A stretch of 63,730 nucleotides of DNA from Abiotrophia sp. HMSC24B09 (lineage in GTDB: Bacteria > Bacillota > Bacilli > Lactobacillales > Aerococcaceae): NCBI RefSeq assembly GCF_001815865.1, contig NZ_KV822206.1:1-63730 (forward strand). Reading direction: 5' to 3'. Below are positions 26,202-35,845 of this stretch, in pieces (position 1 is the stretch's first letter; each line of letters starts with the position of its first letter). The notes beneath the pieces were generated by a model. It made no database searches, was not told where the DNA came from, and saw only the letters and a list, made by a program, of their open reading frames with translations. A program made the translations under genes and the position numbers.

Positions 26202-27332
26202 ATGTTACGATATGGTGATTATACGTTAAGCGATGATTTCATTACGAAAATCACCGCGGTAGCTAGGCACTATGATTTAGTGCCTAGCTTCGTTATCTGT
26301 CAATTATGCCACGAGACAGCGTGGGGCCAACATCCTAACTCTATCTCAGCACGAGAGGACAATAACTGGGGTGGCATGACCTGGGGGTATGATGATCTTG
26401 ACCCTAAGACTCGCAAGAGCGGTGTACAGGTTACACCAGGTCGCAAACGTCCAGCCGTAGAAGGTGGGTATTATATCCATTATGCCACTGTCGAGGATTT
26501 CCTTAAGGACTACGGTTATCTACTCCGCAACGGTGGCTTCTACAAGACATCTGGAGCTAAGACGCTATGGGACTACGCTCGTAGGCTGTTCCGTTTAGGT
26601 GGCGCACAGTACGACTACGCAGGTGACGGAAGCAACTCCGAAAAGGTCTTCAATTCTTATTACACTAGCATGAAAACTATCCATGACGCGCTAAATGCAG
26701 ATGGCTCATTGGATAGAATCGACAAGGGGGAATCTAGTAATATGGCTGGACTACAATCATTATTTAGCATTGCTCGACAATATCTAAATGAGCAAATGTA
26801 TGGTTCTGGACATCGCCGTATCGTAGACACTTACAACGGCCAGAATCCGTTACCGGTTGGCTACAAGCTCAAGATTGACGATGACTGGTGCGCGGCATTC
26901 GTGACTGCAATGTCTATCTTATCTGGAAACTACGCTCTGACCGGCGGTGAATGTGGCGTCGAGCGTTTTGTTCGGGATGTATTCCAAAAGAAAGGAATCT
27001 GGTTGGGTAAGGTACGCCCACAAGCAGGCGATATCATCATCTTCGACTGGGACGCTAACTACTGGGCTGACCATATCGGATATGTAGAAAGCGTATCGGG
27101 CGATACAGTCTACACAATAGAAGGTAACTCCGGTAGTCCTAGTGCTGTCCGCCGGCAATCCTACACTTGGAATATGTGGCAAATCAAAGGATACGATCGC
27201 CCTAAATGGGACGATGCGAGCCCTGCTCCGCTTTCAGTAGGTGGTAAATCAATAGACGCTATCGCTCAAGAAGTACTAACTGGCGCCCGGAGTTATAGAA
27301 TTAAGAAGAACACTTCATCACAATTTGAGTGA
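26202..27332 (+). CDS. Phage endolysin: glucosaminidase plus CHAP, 3'-truncated
   Basis: A 376-residue peptidoglycan hydrolase. Residues about 10-165 form a glucosaminidase-type domain (CQLCHETAWGQHPNS with the catalytic Glu, NNWGGMTWG). Residues about 185-335 form a CHAP amidase/endopeptidase domain (DDWCAAFVTA with Cys, WADHIGYVE with His, TIEGNSG). After it, KSIDAIAQEVLTGA is the start of a Cpl-7-type (CW_7) wall-binding repeat. It breaks off at the next codon into unrelated sequence, so the wall-binding end is lost. No signal peptide; it once relied on the holin. The break near 27290 marks where the A+T-rich DNA begins. Confidence 0.85.
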   Translation: MLRYGDYTLSDDFITKITAVARHYDLVPSFVICQLCHETAWGQHPNSISAREDNNWGGMTWGYDDLDPKTRKSGVQVTPGRKRPAVEGGYYIHYATVEDFLKDYGYLLRNGGFYKTSGAKTLWDYARRLFRLGGAQYDYAGDGSNSEKVFNSYYTSMKTIHDALNADGSLDRIDKGESSNMAGLQSLFSIARQYLNEQMYGSGHRRIVDTYNGQNPLPVGYKLKIDDDWCAAFVTAMSILSGNYALTGGECGVERFVRDVFQKKGIWLGKVRPQAGDIIIFDWDANYWADHIGYVESVSGDTVYTIEGNSGSPSAVRRQSYTWNMWQIKGYDRPKWDDASPAPLSVGGKSIDAIAQEVLTGARSYRIKKNTSSQFE

Positions 27333-27379
27333 AAGATGTTTTGCTTAATTCTTTGTTTATTGTTTGAAAGGAGTGTTTT

Positions 27380-27580
27380 ATGATAAAAGGCTTGGAAAAA
27401 CTAAATGACAGACAAAAAGAAATCCTATTCAAAACCAATGAACCACATAAAAATGCAGTCGGTAATGATTACAAAGATGGGATCAGCATTGTAGAGGTAT
27501 GGTTGGAAAAAGGAGTTGTTTGCGCAAGGCTGAAAAATGGAGAATGGTATCACTATACCTATTCCTATACTTGGTATTAA
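27380..27580 (+). CDS. Small conserved-looking protein of an integrative element
   Basis: A 66-residue protein with a good RBS (aaaggag). It ends in ARLKNGEWYHYTYSYTWY. From memory, short proteins with such Trp/Tyr-rich ends often sit beside large serine recombinases on conjugative elements. I cannot assign a function. It lies 25 bp before the recombinase gene and probably shared its transcript. Confidence 0.6.
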   Translation: MIKGLEKLNDRQKEILFKTNEPHKNAVGNDYKDGISIVEVWLEKGVVCARLKNGEWYHYTYSYTWY

Positions 27581-28245
<665 letters not shown>

Positions 28246-28259
28246 GCTTCTTTATGTAT

Positions 28260-29222
28260 TTAATCAGAAAGATTATTTTTCGCATATTTTTTTATGTCTT
28301 TGGGATAAAATCCCTTATATTTTTTGAAGCATGTACTAAATTTACTGTGAGAGGAATATCCTACAGCCTCTGCTATATCTTGAATTTTAAGGGTAGAGTT
28401 CAGTAGGAGTAATTCCGCCATATTCATTCGCCGTCTTTGAGTATATTCTGTAATTGTACATTGATATTTTTGCTTGAATAATTTTTTTAGTTTTGTGCCG
28501 CTCATAGTGGATATTTTTTCTAAAGTATCCTGTGAGATAGATGTTGCATAATGATCGTCTATATAATTGGCGACATTTTTCAAAGCCTCATCATCGGCAA
28601 TAGATAGTGGATTGCTGTACTTATTTAAAAAAGAGTCTATTGTAATACTTAACCATTCCTTTGCCTTTGACTCAAAAAAGATTTCAGCAGCAGGAGATGC
28701 CATCTTGCAATTAAGGATATCTTTTGCGATTCTTTCTAAAGGCTTGTTTATTATAGTGCTGGTATTAAAAAATAAATCTTCATAGTTACAGACTTTATTC
28801 TTATAAGAGGACAGGCATTCCTCTATCATGGACTGATTAAAATTTATACCGATTCCTAAATAAGGAGAGTTTTTGTGAAGTATAAACCTATAGTCTTTAG
28901 AATTTTTTGTATTTATAATATAAAGTGAATTTGAAGAAAGATTTTGATAAGGATTAAAACATTCACCGTTTGCTGTAACTAAATAAGATGAATAAAGGGA
29001 ATAGAAATTATCCAAACCAGAAAAACCTGTATGGATAATTTCTTTTTTTATGAAAGCATCATGAATATCAATAGTGAAATTATCGCCCTCGTAAAACCAA
29101 TATATGCCTTCTGCATTATCCGTGCTAAAACGGAATTCATGTCCTACAGTGGAGTATTTTGTATTATCGATAGATTCATCTGTAGAAAAAAAGTTTTTAA
29201 CAAAGTTATAAAAACCACTCAT
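28260..29222 (-). CDS. AraC-family transcriptional regulator
   Basis: A 320-residue regulator. The C-terminal ~100 residues hold two helix-turn-helix motifs (LEKISTMSGTKLKKLFKQKY and IQDIAEAVGYSSHSKF), the AraC/XylS DNA-binding domain. The N-terminal ~200 residues are a ligand-sensing domain like those of iron/siderophore-responsive AraC proteins (YbtA/PchR type), a likeness from memory. It is divergent from a transporter operon and has a ggagg RBS. It probably activates that operon when the imported compound is present. A 16-bp-spaced direct repeat lies in the shared intergenic region. Confidence 0.88.
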   Translation of the reverse strand: MSGFYNFVKNFFSTDESIDNTKYSTVGHEFRFSTDNAEGIYWFYEGDNFTIDIHDAFIKKEIIHTGFSGLDNFYSLYSSYLVTANGECFNPYQNLSSNSLYIINTKNSKDYRFILHKNSPYLGIGINFNQSMIEECLSSYKNKVCNYEDLFFNTSTIINKPLERIAKDILNCKMASPAAEIFFESKAKEWLSITIDSFLNKYSNPLSIADDEALKNVANYIDDHYATSISQDTLEKISTMSGTKLKKLFKQKYQCTITEYTQRRRMNMAELLLLNSTLKIQDIAEAVGYSSHSKFSTCFKKYKGFYPKDIKKYAKNNLSD

Positions 29223-29245
29223 ATTATACCTCCGTGCTTTATATT

Positions 29246-29276
29246 TTATCCCGAATAGACATTATCCCGAATAGAC
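29246..29276. promoter_or_regulatory. Tandem repeat: candidate AraC-regulator operator
   Basis: TTATCCCGAATAGAC occurs at 29246-29260 and again, exact, at 29262-29276. The 16-bp spacing is short of two helical turns. It lies 24 bp upstream of the AraC start codon, between the two divergent genes. Direct repeats are the usual binding sites of AraC proteins. Confidence 0.6.
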
Positions 29277-29451
29277 TTAGTTAGCCATATCTAATTGATT
29301 TAAATCCTCATTTATTATATAATAAATAACAGATAAAAACAAGAAAAAAACTATGCGTATTGCAAAAGAGTTTGAAAACAAGCCTCTAAAATCAGTCTGA
29401 AAAGGCTATTTATAGGGTTTGCTAATTTTAAGAAAAAGGAGGAGTTGTTCA

Positions 29452-31209
29452 GTGAAGAATAAGAAGAAATCAATACTGAAAAGACTAATGCCTTACGGTG
29501 GTAAAAAGAGTTTTTTACTCTATATTGCTATGGTTATGTCTGCTGTATCAGGTGTCATGGTTTTGATGCCTATGGTATATATTCATAGAATTGTAAATAA
29601 CTTAATTTTAAATGGGATGGTGAATTTTGATTATGTAAAGGAAAATTCAATTTATGCAGCAGTCTTTGCCGGTCTGGGGCTATTCATATACCTAATAGGT
29701 TTAATTTTATCCCATATTTTTGCATTTGAAGTGGAAGATAACATTATTAAGACTTCCGTAACAAAACTAATAAACAAACCGCTTGGGTATTTCGATGACA
29801 AAGAAAGCGGAAGGATAAGAAATGTAATTGTGTCCGGAGCGTCTGAAACCCATTCTTTTTTAGCACATCAACTTCCTGATATGGCGATGACCATTATATC
29901 GCCAATCGTCCTGCTTGTATTTTTCTTCGTGTTTAACTGGAAGTTAGGACTTGCCAGTATGATACCGATGATTATCGGTATGACATTGATGTCATCTATG
30001 ATGACAGCCGAAACAAAAAAAATGAAAGATGAGTATTATGCAGGACTTTCCAATTTATCTTCTCAGACAGTTGAATATGTTCGAGGAATTCCTGTTGTTA
30101 AAACATTTGCACAAAGTGTTGAGAGCTTTGATAAGTTATATTCGTTAATCATAAAAGTAAAAGACAATGTACTTAAGCTTACTATGAGTTATACGAATAA
30201 AATGTCGTGGTTTGAAACTGTTTCTACATCGACGGCATTTTTCTTGGTACCTGTGGCATTACTCTTAATAAAATTTAATGGAAACTTATCTAATGTAGTT
30301 GCAGATTCTGTTATTTACTTCCTAATAGGACCGGCATTTGCTACTTTTATTATGAGAACTGCGACGATTACACAATCCAGTTATTTTGCGGAACTTGCTT
30401 TAGATAAAATTGAAAATATACTTGAGTTTGATGATTTTGCTTATGGAAATAAAACAAGTTCTGATGTTGGGATAGAGTTTAAAAATGTAAGCTTTTCTTA
30501 TGAAGATGAAAATGTATTAGACGATATTTCATTTAAGGTGAATAAAGGAGAACGAGTTGCTTTAGTCGGATCGTCAGGCAGTGGTAAAACTACTATAGCA
30601 AGGCTTGCTGCACGATTTTACGATATTAAAACAGGTGAAATTTATATTGGAGGAATTAATATAAAAGATTTTGAAAAAGAGGCTTTAATGAGAAAAATTG
30701 CTTTTGTTTTTCAAAACTCTAAACTATTTAAAATGAGTTTAAGAGATAATCTTTTAATCGGAAAGCCTGATGCAACTAATGAAGAAATTGACAATGCCTT
30801 AATCAATTCAGGGTCTAAAGATATTATTGAAAATTTAGATAAAGGACTTGATACTGTTTACGGAACTAAAGGCACATATTTTTCAGGAGGAGAAGCTCAA
30901 AGGATTTCTATAGCGAGAGCTTTTTTGAAAGATGCAGATATTATCATTTTAGATGAAGCTACAGCCTTTGCAGATCCTGAAAATGAACATTTGATTCAAG
31001 AGTCTTTTAAGAAGCTATCAAAAAGCAAGACAACATTGATGATTGCTCATAGATTATCTACAGTAATAGATGCGGACAAGATTCTCGTTATTGATAAAGG
31101 GAAAATTGTAGAAGAAGGCAAGCATGCAGATTTAATAGATATAAATGGGCATTATAAAAAGCTTTGGGATGAATATCAGAAATCCGTAAATTGGAAGATA
31201 GGAGGTTAA
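29452..31209 (+). CDS. ABC transporter, fused membrane and ATPase domains (first half of pair)
   Basis: A 585-residue half-transporter. Six membrane spans (about 20-310) precede a nucleotide-binding domain with Walker A GSSGSGKTT, signature FSGGEAQRIS and Walker B DIIILDEATAFADPENE. I place the start at GTG 29452 because aaggagg lies 9 bp upstream; the ATG at 29419 has no RBS. It pairs with the next gene (3 bp apart). The pair resembles YbtP/YbtQ-like half-transporters linked to metal-siderophore import, though the fold is also that of exporters. Codon use is A/T-rich, unlike the flanks. Confidence 0.88.
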   Translation: MKNKKKSILKRLMPYGGKKSFLLYIAMVMSAVSGVMVLMPMVYIHRIVNNLILNGMVNFDYVKENSIYAAVFAGLGLFIYLIGLILSHIFAFEVEDNIIKTSVTKLINKPLGYFDDKESGRIRNVIVSGASETHSFLAHQLPDMAMTIISPIVLLVFFFVFNWKLGLASMIPMIIGMTLMSSMMTAETKKMKDEYYAGLSNLSSQTVEYVRGIPVVKTFAQSVESFDKLYSLIIKVKDNVLKLTMSYTNKMSWFETVSTSTAFFLVPVALLLIKFNGNLSNVVADSVIYFLIGPAFATFIMRTATITQSSYFAELALDKIENILEFDDFAYGNKTSSDVGIEFKNVSFSYEDENVLDDISFKVNKGERVALVGSSGSGKTTIARLAARFYDIKTGEIYIGGINIKDFEKEALMRKIAFVFQNSKLFKMSLRDNLLIGKPDATNEEIDNALINSGSKDIIENLDKGLDTVYGTKGTYFSGGEAQRISIARAFLKDADIIILDEATAFADPENEHLIQESFKKLSKSKTTLMIAHRLSTVIDADKILVIDKGKIVEEGKHADLIDINGHYKKLWDEYQKSVNWKIGG

Positions 31210-31212
31210 AAT

Positions 31213-32937
31213 ATGGTTTCTTATTTTATGAAACGCTATGCTATGTCGGAAAAAGGAGCGATTAACTTAAAAAAAGCCATCCTTTCTCACACTCTTGTTA
31301 ATTTAACAAAATTATTTGCACCATTCATTGCTTTTGTGTTTCTATTCCAGTATATAGGCATTTTAACAGGCATTGAGAGCTACAATTTTACTTCTGTTCA
31401 TTATATTGCACTAATTGTAGTAATGATGATTGTGATGTTCTTAGTAGCGAGGTGGGATTATGTAAGACTTTACACCAATGTGTACAACGAGAGTGCAAAT
31501 TCAAGAATTGAGTTAGCGGAAAGGTTAAAGAAATTACCTCTTTCTTATTTTGGTAAAAGAGATTTGGCAGACCTTGCGGAAACCATGATGAATGACATGA
31601 ACTTATATGAAACAATTTTCTCTCATGCTGTACCTCAGATATATTCAACGGCTATATCCACAAGTATTATTGCTTTAATGCTTATCTTCTATAATTGGAA
31701 ACTTGCACTTGCAGCCCTTTGGGTAATTCCCATTTCTATTTTGATTATATTTTTATCAAAGAAAAGTCAGAAAAAAATAGTACAGGGCTGGATAGATGAT
31801 AATCGTAAGGTTTTCGATAATCTACAGGAAAATATAGAGCAGATAGAGCAAATAAAATCTTACAACTTAGAAGATAGGGTGTTAAATGATTTTTTTGAAA
31901 AATTAAATGCATCCACAAAACAGAAAACGAAAGGTGAAGTTGTTGCCGGAACACTTACAGGAATAGCTGCTGCAATTTTAAAGCTTGGAATTATAAGTGT
32001 TGCCGTTATCGGCGTCAACATGCTTATGGCAGGGGAGGTAAGTGTGCTGGTTTATATCGCATTTTTAATGCTTACAGCAAGTATTTATCTTACTATAGAA
32101 GGAATAATCACCTTTATGTCAATGATAGTTATTCTTGATGCGGTTGTAGGGAGAATAAAGGAAATAAAGACCATGCCTGTTCAAGAAGGCAAAAAAGATA
32201 TTGAAATTAAAAATTACGATATTGAGTTCAAGGATGTTTATTTTGGATATGATGATTATTCTGTAATAAATTCTGTGAGCTTTACTGCAAAACAGGGTGA
32301 AATCACTGCGCTAATCGGTTCAAGCGGAAGCGGAAAAACAACTCTCACCAAGCTTGCTGCAAGATTTTGGGATATAGATAAAGGAAAGATTTTGATAGGG
32401 GGAGAGGACATCGGTAAAATTGATCCGGAAACACTCCTTAAAAACTTCTCTATCGTTTTCCAAGATGTTACTCTTTTTAATTCAAGCATAAAAGATAATA
32501 TAAAAATCGGTAAAAAAGATGCTACAGATGAAGAGATTATAAGAGCGGCTAAAATAGCAAGATGTTATGAATTTATAGACAAAATGCCGGACGGAATAGA
32601 TACAGTAATAGGTGAAAACGGACAAAGACTTTCAGGCGGAGAAAGACAAAGAATCTCAATAGCAAGGGCAATACTAAAAGACGCACCAATCATATTGCTT
32701 GATGAGGCTACAGCATCTCTGGATGTTGAAAATGAAAGTTTAATTCAAGAGGCTTTATCTGAACTTATAAAAGAAAAAACGGCAATTGTTATTGCTCATA
32801 GATTAAGAACAATAAGAAATGCAAACAAAATCGTTTTATTAAATGCCGGAAAAATAGAAGCGATAGGGACAGATGAAGAACTTTGTAAAAGCTCGGAATT
32901 TTATAAAGCAATGCTTAGAAAATCAAATATTCAGTGA
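31213..32937 (+). CDS. ABC transporter, fused membrane and ATPase domains (second half of pair)
   Basis: A 574-residue partner with the same layout: spans at about 15-305, Walker A GSSGSGKTT, signature LSGGERQRIS, Walker B PIILLDEATASLDVENE and the H-loop IAHRL. The close spacing and parallel length point to a heterodimer with the preceding protein. It is encoded in the operon divergent from the AraC gene. Confidence 0.88.
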   Translation: MVSYFMKRYAMSEKGAINLKKAILSHTLVNLTKLFAPFIAFVFLFQYIGILTGIESYNFTSVHYIALIVVMMIVMFLVARWDYVRLYTNVYNESANSRIELAERLKKLPLSYFGKRDLADLAETMMNDMNLYETIFSHAVPQIYSTAISTSIIALMLIFYNWKLALAALWVIPISILIIFLSKKSQKKIVQGWIDDNRKVFDNLQENIEQIEQIKSYNLEDRVLNDFFEKLNASTKQKTKGEVVAGTLTGIAAAILKLGIISVAVIGVNMLMAGEVSVLVYIAFLMLTASIYLTIEGIITFMSMIVILDAVVGRIKEIKTMPVQEGKKDIEIKNYDIEFKDVYFGYDDYSVINSVSFTAKQGEITALIGSSGSGKTTLTKLAARFWDIDKGKILIGGEDIGKIDPETLLKNFSIVFQDVTLFNSSIKDNIKIGKKDATDEEIIRAAKIARCYEFIDKMPDGIDTVIGENGQRLSGGERQRISIARAILKDAPIILLDEATASLDVENESLIQEALSELIKEKTAIVIAHRLRTIRNANKIVLLNAGKIEAIGTDEELCKSSEFYKAMLRKSNIQ

Positions 32938-32958
32938 AGACTTATTTAGGAGGAAAAT

Positions 32959-33546
32959 ATGAAAACGGAAAAATTAAGAATTAAAGATTTAGTTACGATA
33001 GGTGTATTTACAGTAATATATTTTGTACTTATGTTTGCTTCGGGAATGATTGGTATTGTACCGATTTTATACTTGGCATACCCTACACTGGCAGGCATTA
33101 TAACAGGTATAGTTATAATGCTCTTTATGGCAAAAGTTCAAAAATCATGGGGATTATTTATACTTGGGTTGATTTGTAGTCTTGTAGCAATTGCAATGGG
33201 AAATACATATGTAATATTGATACATGCTGTAATCAGTATGGCAATTGCGGAACTTTTAAGAAAAAAAGGAGAATATAAATCATTTAAATTTAATATGCTC
33301 TCATTTGCCGTATTCAACACTTGGATTTGTGGTTTCCTTACGCAAGTTTTGTTGGCTAAAGACAAGGTTATTAAACTGGCTGAAACAGGCGGTATGGGTC
33401 ACGATTATATAATGAAGCTCATAGCACTTTTGAATTATCGCAGTATGGTATTAGTATATATCGGTGCTGTTGTCGGCGGGATACTCGGCGCATATATCGG
33501 TAAAGTCTTTTTGAAAAAGCATTTCGAAAAAGCGGGTATTGTATAA
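32959..33546 (+). CDS. MptD/Trep_Strep-family membrane protein, putative ECF substrate-binding (S) component
   Basis: A 195-residue protein with five to six hydrophobic segments, matching the Trep_Strep/MptD family of putative ECF S components (IKDLVTIGVFTVIYFVL start, YPTLAGIITGIV). It would choose the substrate for the EcfT/EcfA proteins that follow. The stop overlaps the next start (TAATG). The substrate is unknown; with the ABC pair and AraC regulator, an iron-siderophore or metal-related compound is my inference. Confidence 0.8.
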   Translation: MKTEKLRIKDLVTIGVFTVIYFVLMFASGMIGIVPILYLAYPTLAGIITGIVIMLFMAKVQKSWGLFILGLICSLVAIAMGNTYVILIHAVISMAIAELLRKKGEYKSFKFNMLSFAVFNTWICGFLTQVLLAKDKVIKLAETGGMGHDYIMKLIALLNYRSMVLVYIGAVVGGILGAYIGKVFLKKHFEKAGIV

Positions 33547-34232
33547 TGCTCGTTTCTTTAGACAATCCATATAATCCCAATCCAATTAGTAAAATTTTAG
33601 TAAGTTTTTTACTTGGGTTTGTTGTATTTTTTAAAGTAAATACCTATTTTGAATGGGGAATTGTGCTTCTTATTTCATTTCTTTTTTTAATGAATGGATT
33701 TAAGAAAGAAGCCTTAAAAAACATATCATTTTTTGGGGTTCTTTCTTTGATACCTAATCTTGATGTAATTAGAAATATGAATGCGATTTTAATGATGTTT
33801 TTTATGCTATTTGCTGTATGTAAGATGTTTTATCTTCCATTCAGTGCAGGTAGTTTTTTTGTAAAAACTTCCGATGTAGGAAGTGTAATATCCTCAATGG
33901 ATAAAATGAATTTGCCTCGTACTGTTTCTATACCAATTGCTGTAATGTTTCGATTTTTTCCGTCATTTAGAGAAGAAAGCCGGAATATAAAACTTGCGAT
34001 GAGGATAAGAGGTATTACATTTAAAAATCCAATTTCATACATCGAGTATGTAATTGTGCCTTTACTTGTTATATCTTCTAATGTTTCTGATGATATTGCA
34101 AAGGCAGCAGAAACAAAATGTATTGAAAATCCTGTTAAAAAAACAAGGTACATATCCGTCAAAACGAAAATAGTTGATTTTGTTTATGTGCTTTCAATAC
34201 TGATTATGGTTATAGGAGGAGCTTTATGGTAG
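33546..34232 (+). CDS. ECF transporter transmembrane (EcfT/CbiQ-type) component
   Basis: A 228-residue membrane protein with hydrophobic segments at about 15-105 and 205-225. It has the EcfT signature region FFPSFREESRNIKLAMRIRG, whose Ala-Arg-Gly motif contacts the ATPase. It couples the S component to the tandem ATPase encoded next, whose start lies inside the end of this gene (overlap of 7 bases). Confidence 0.85.
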   Translation: MLVSLDNPYNPNPISKILVSFLLGFVVFFKVNTYFEWGIVLLISFLFLMNGFKKEALKNISFFGVLSLIPNLDVIRNMNAILMMFFMLFAVCKMFYLPFSAGSFFVKTSDVGSVISSMDKMNLPRTVSIPIAVMFRFFPSFREESRNIKLAMRIRGITFKNPISYIEYVIVPLLVISSNVSDDIAKAAETKCIENPVKKTRYISVKTKIVDFVYVLSILIMVIGGALW

Positions 34233-35596
34233 AAATTGAAAATTTATCTCTATCTTATGGAAATTCTCCTAAAGTGTTAAAAAACATTTCTTTAGATGTA
34301 AAAAAAGGCGAATGTGTATTATTTACCGGGAAAAGTGGTAGCGGAAAATCTTCAATTATAAATTCTATCAATGGGTTAGCTGTACGATATGATGGAGCTT
34401 CTATGGGTGGAACCATCAGGATTGATAATAAAGATATTAAAAACCTCGAATTATACGAAATATCGCTCTTAGTATCAAATGTATTTCAAAATCCAAAGAC
34501 ACATTTTTTCAATATAAATACTACTCTTGAATTACTTTTCTATTTGGAGAATATAGGACTTTCAAAAAAACAAATGGATGAAAGACTAAATGATATGTTG
34601 GATTTGTTTCCGATAGAACATCTTTTAAATAGAGATATTTTTAAGCTTTCGGGTGGAGAAAAGCAGATTTTATGTATTGCTGCAAGTTATATATCTGGAA
34701 CGGAAATCATTGTTTTAGATGAGCCTTCATCAAATCTTGATGAAGAAAACATTTTAATCATAAAAGAAATGCTTATAAAACTTAAAGATAAGGGGAAAAC
34801 TCTTATAATCTCAGAACATAGAATATTTTATCTAATGGATATTGTAGATAGAGTTTTTTTGATTAAAGATGGGGAAATACAAAAGGAATATACTCAAATA
34901 GATTTTATGAAAATACCGTCTGAAAAGCTAAAGAAGTTAGGTTTAAGAAATAAGAATAGAGTAAAACTTACAGTACCCGAAAATCAAAATAAGGGAAATT
35001 TAGAAGTAAAAAACATTGAATTTAAGTTTAATGGCATAGATAAAAAATTGCATTTAAAAGACCTCTCTTTTGAAATGGGAAAAATTTACGGCATAGTAGG
35101 AACAAACGGACTTGGTAAATCCACTTTGCTCAGATGCCTTATAGGCTTAGAAAGAAAATCGAAGGATGAAATCTATTTGGACGGCAAAAGACTTTCAAAA
35201 TCAGATAGGCTAAAAATATCATCCCTTGTAATGCAGGATGTTAATCATCAGCTTTTTACCGATTCTATTGCAAGTGAAGTAAGTCTTGGAATAAAAAATA
35301 TTGAAAGTAGTTATGTTGAAAATATTCTGAAAAAACTTGATTTATATGAATCAAAAGATCGTCATCCAATGAGCTTGTCAGGTGGACAAAAGCAAAGGGT
35401 AGCAATTGCATCTGTACTATGTAAAAAATCTAAACTTATGTTTTTTGATGAGCCTACCAGTGGAATGGATTATTGCAATATGATGAACATATCCAATCTG
35501 GTCAACGAATGTAAAAGCGATAAGAAAATAATATTCATTGTTTCGCATGACCAAGAATTTTTAAATTCGATAGCTGACAATGTTATATATTTGTAA
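34226..35596 (+). CDS. ECF transporter ATPase with two fused ABC domains
   Basis: A 456-residue cytoplasmic protein made of two nucleotide-binding domains. The first (1-220) has Walker A GKSGSGKSS, signature LSGGEKQIL and LDEPSSNLDEE. The second (about 250-456) has GTNGLGKST, LSGGQKQRV and FDEPTSGMD. Both look intact, so one polypeptide supplies the ATPase pair of an ECF module. It ends the cargo operon. The RBS aggagg is inside the upstream gene. Confidence 0.88.
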   Translation: MVEIENLSLSYGNSPKVLKNISLDVKKGECVLFTGKSGSGKSSIINSINGLAVRYDGASMGGTIRIDNKDIKNLELYEISLLVSNVFQNPKTHFFNINTTLELLFYLENIGLSKKQMDERLNDMLDLFPIEHLLNRDIFKLSGGEKQILCIAASYISGTEIIVLDEPSSNLDEENILIIKEMLIKLKDKGKTLIISEHRIFYLMDIVDRVFLIKDGEIQKEYTQIDFMKIPSEKLKKLGLRNKNRVKLTVPENQNKGNLEVKNIEFKFNGIDKKLHLKDLSFEMGKIYGIVGTNGLGKSTLLRCLIGLERKSKDEIYLDGKRLSKSDRLKISSLVMQDVNHQLFTDSIASEVSLGIKNIESSYVENILKKLDLYESKDRHPMSLSGGQKQRVAIASVLCKKSKLMFFDEPTSGMDYCNMMNISNLVNECKSDKKIIFIVSHDQEFLNSIADNVIYL

Positions 35597-35836
35597 ATAT
35601 CCATAGAGATACTCATATTTGAAAAATCAAAATAAAGGAGATTTAAAGATGTAAGGAGATAAAAATATGAAATATCATGATATGATAATAGAAAATATAA
35701 GTGTATGTGAATTTCTTTTATCGTGTGAAAGTAAGATATTTTGTTTAGGAAAATTTTTATGCGTTATTAAATAATATAATAGAAAAAGAATACATTTCTA
35801 AAAGAGGACTTTTTACGCCAAAGTGTAGAAGTCCTC
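35597..35836. other. A/T-rich junction region at the right edge of the cargo
   Basis: This region holds no recognisable gene apart from a 35-codon frame at 35667 and a hairpin at 35804. Two RBS-like aaggag sequences (about 35635 and 35652) suggest that a following gene has been lost. Base composition changes from very A/T-rich to moderate near 35830, which I take as the edge of the incoming DNA. Confidence 0.5.
35667..35774 (+). CDS. 35-codon ORF, possible remnant
   Basis: ATG 35667 follows a good RBS (aaggag at 35652-35657, somewhat far) and opens a 35-residue Cys-containing frame (MKYHDMIIENISVCEF...). I do not recognise it. It may be the first part of a gene cut off by the deletion that also removed the 5' half of the ABC-F gene. 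Confidence 0.3.
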   Translation: MKYHDMIIENISVCEFLLSCESKIFCLGKFLCVIK

Positions 35837-35845
35837 CTTTTTTAT
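35804..35845 (+). terminator. Rho-independent terminator
   Basis: Stem gaggactt (35804-35811) with aagtcctc (35829-35836), then CTTTTTT. It ends transcription leaving the cargo region. Confidence 0.7.
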
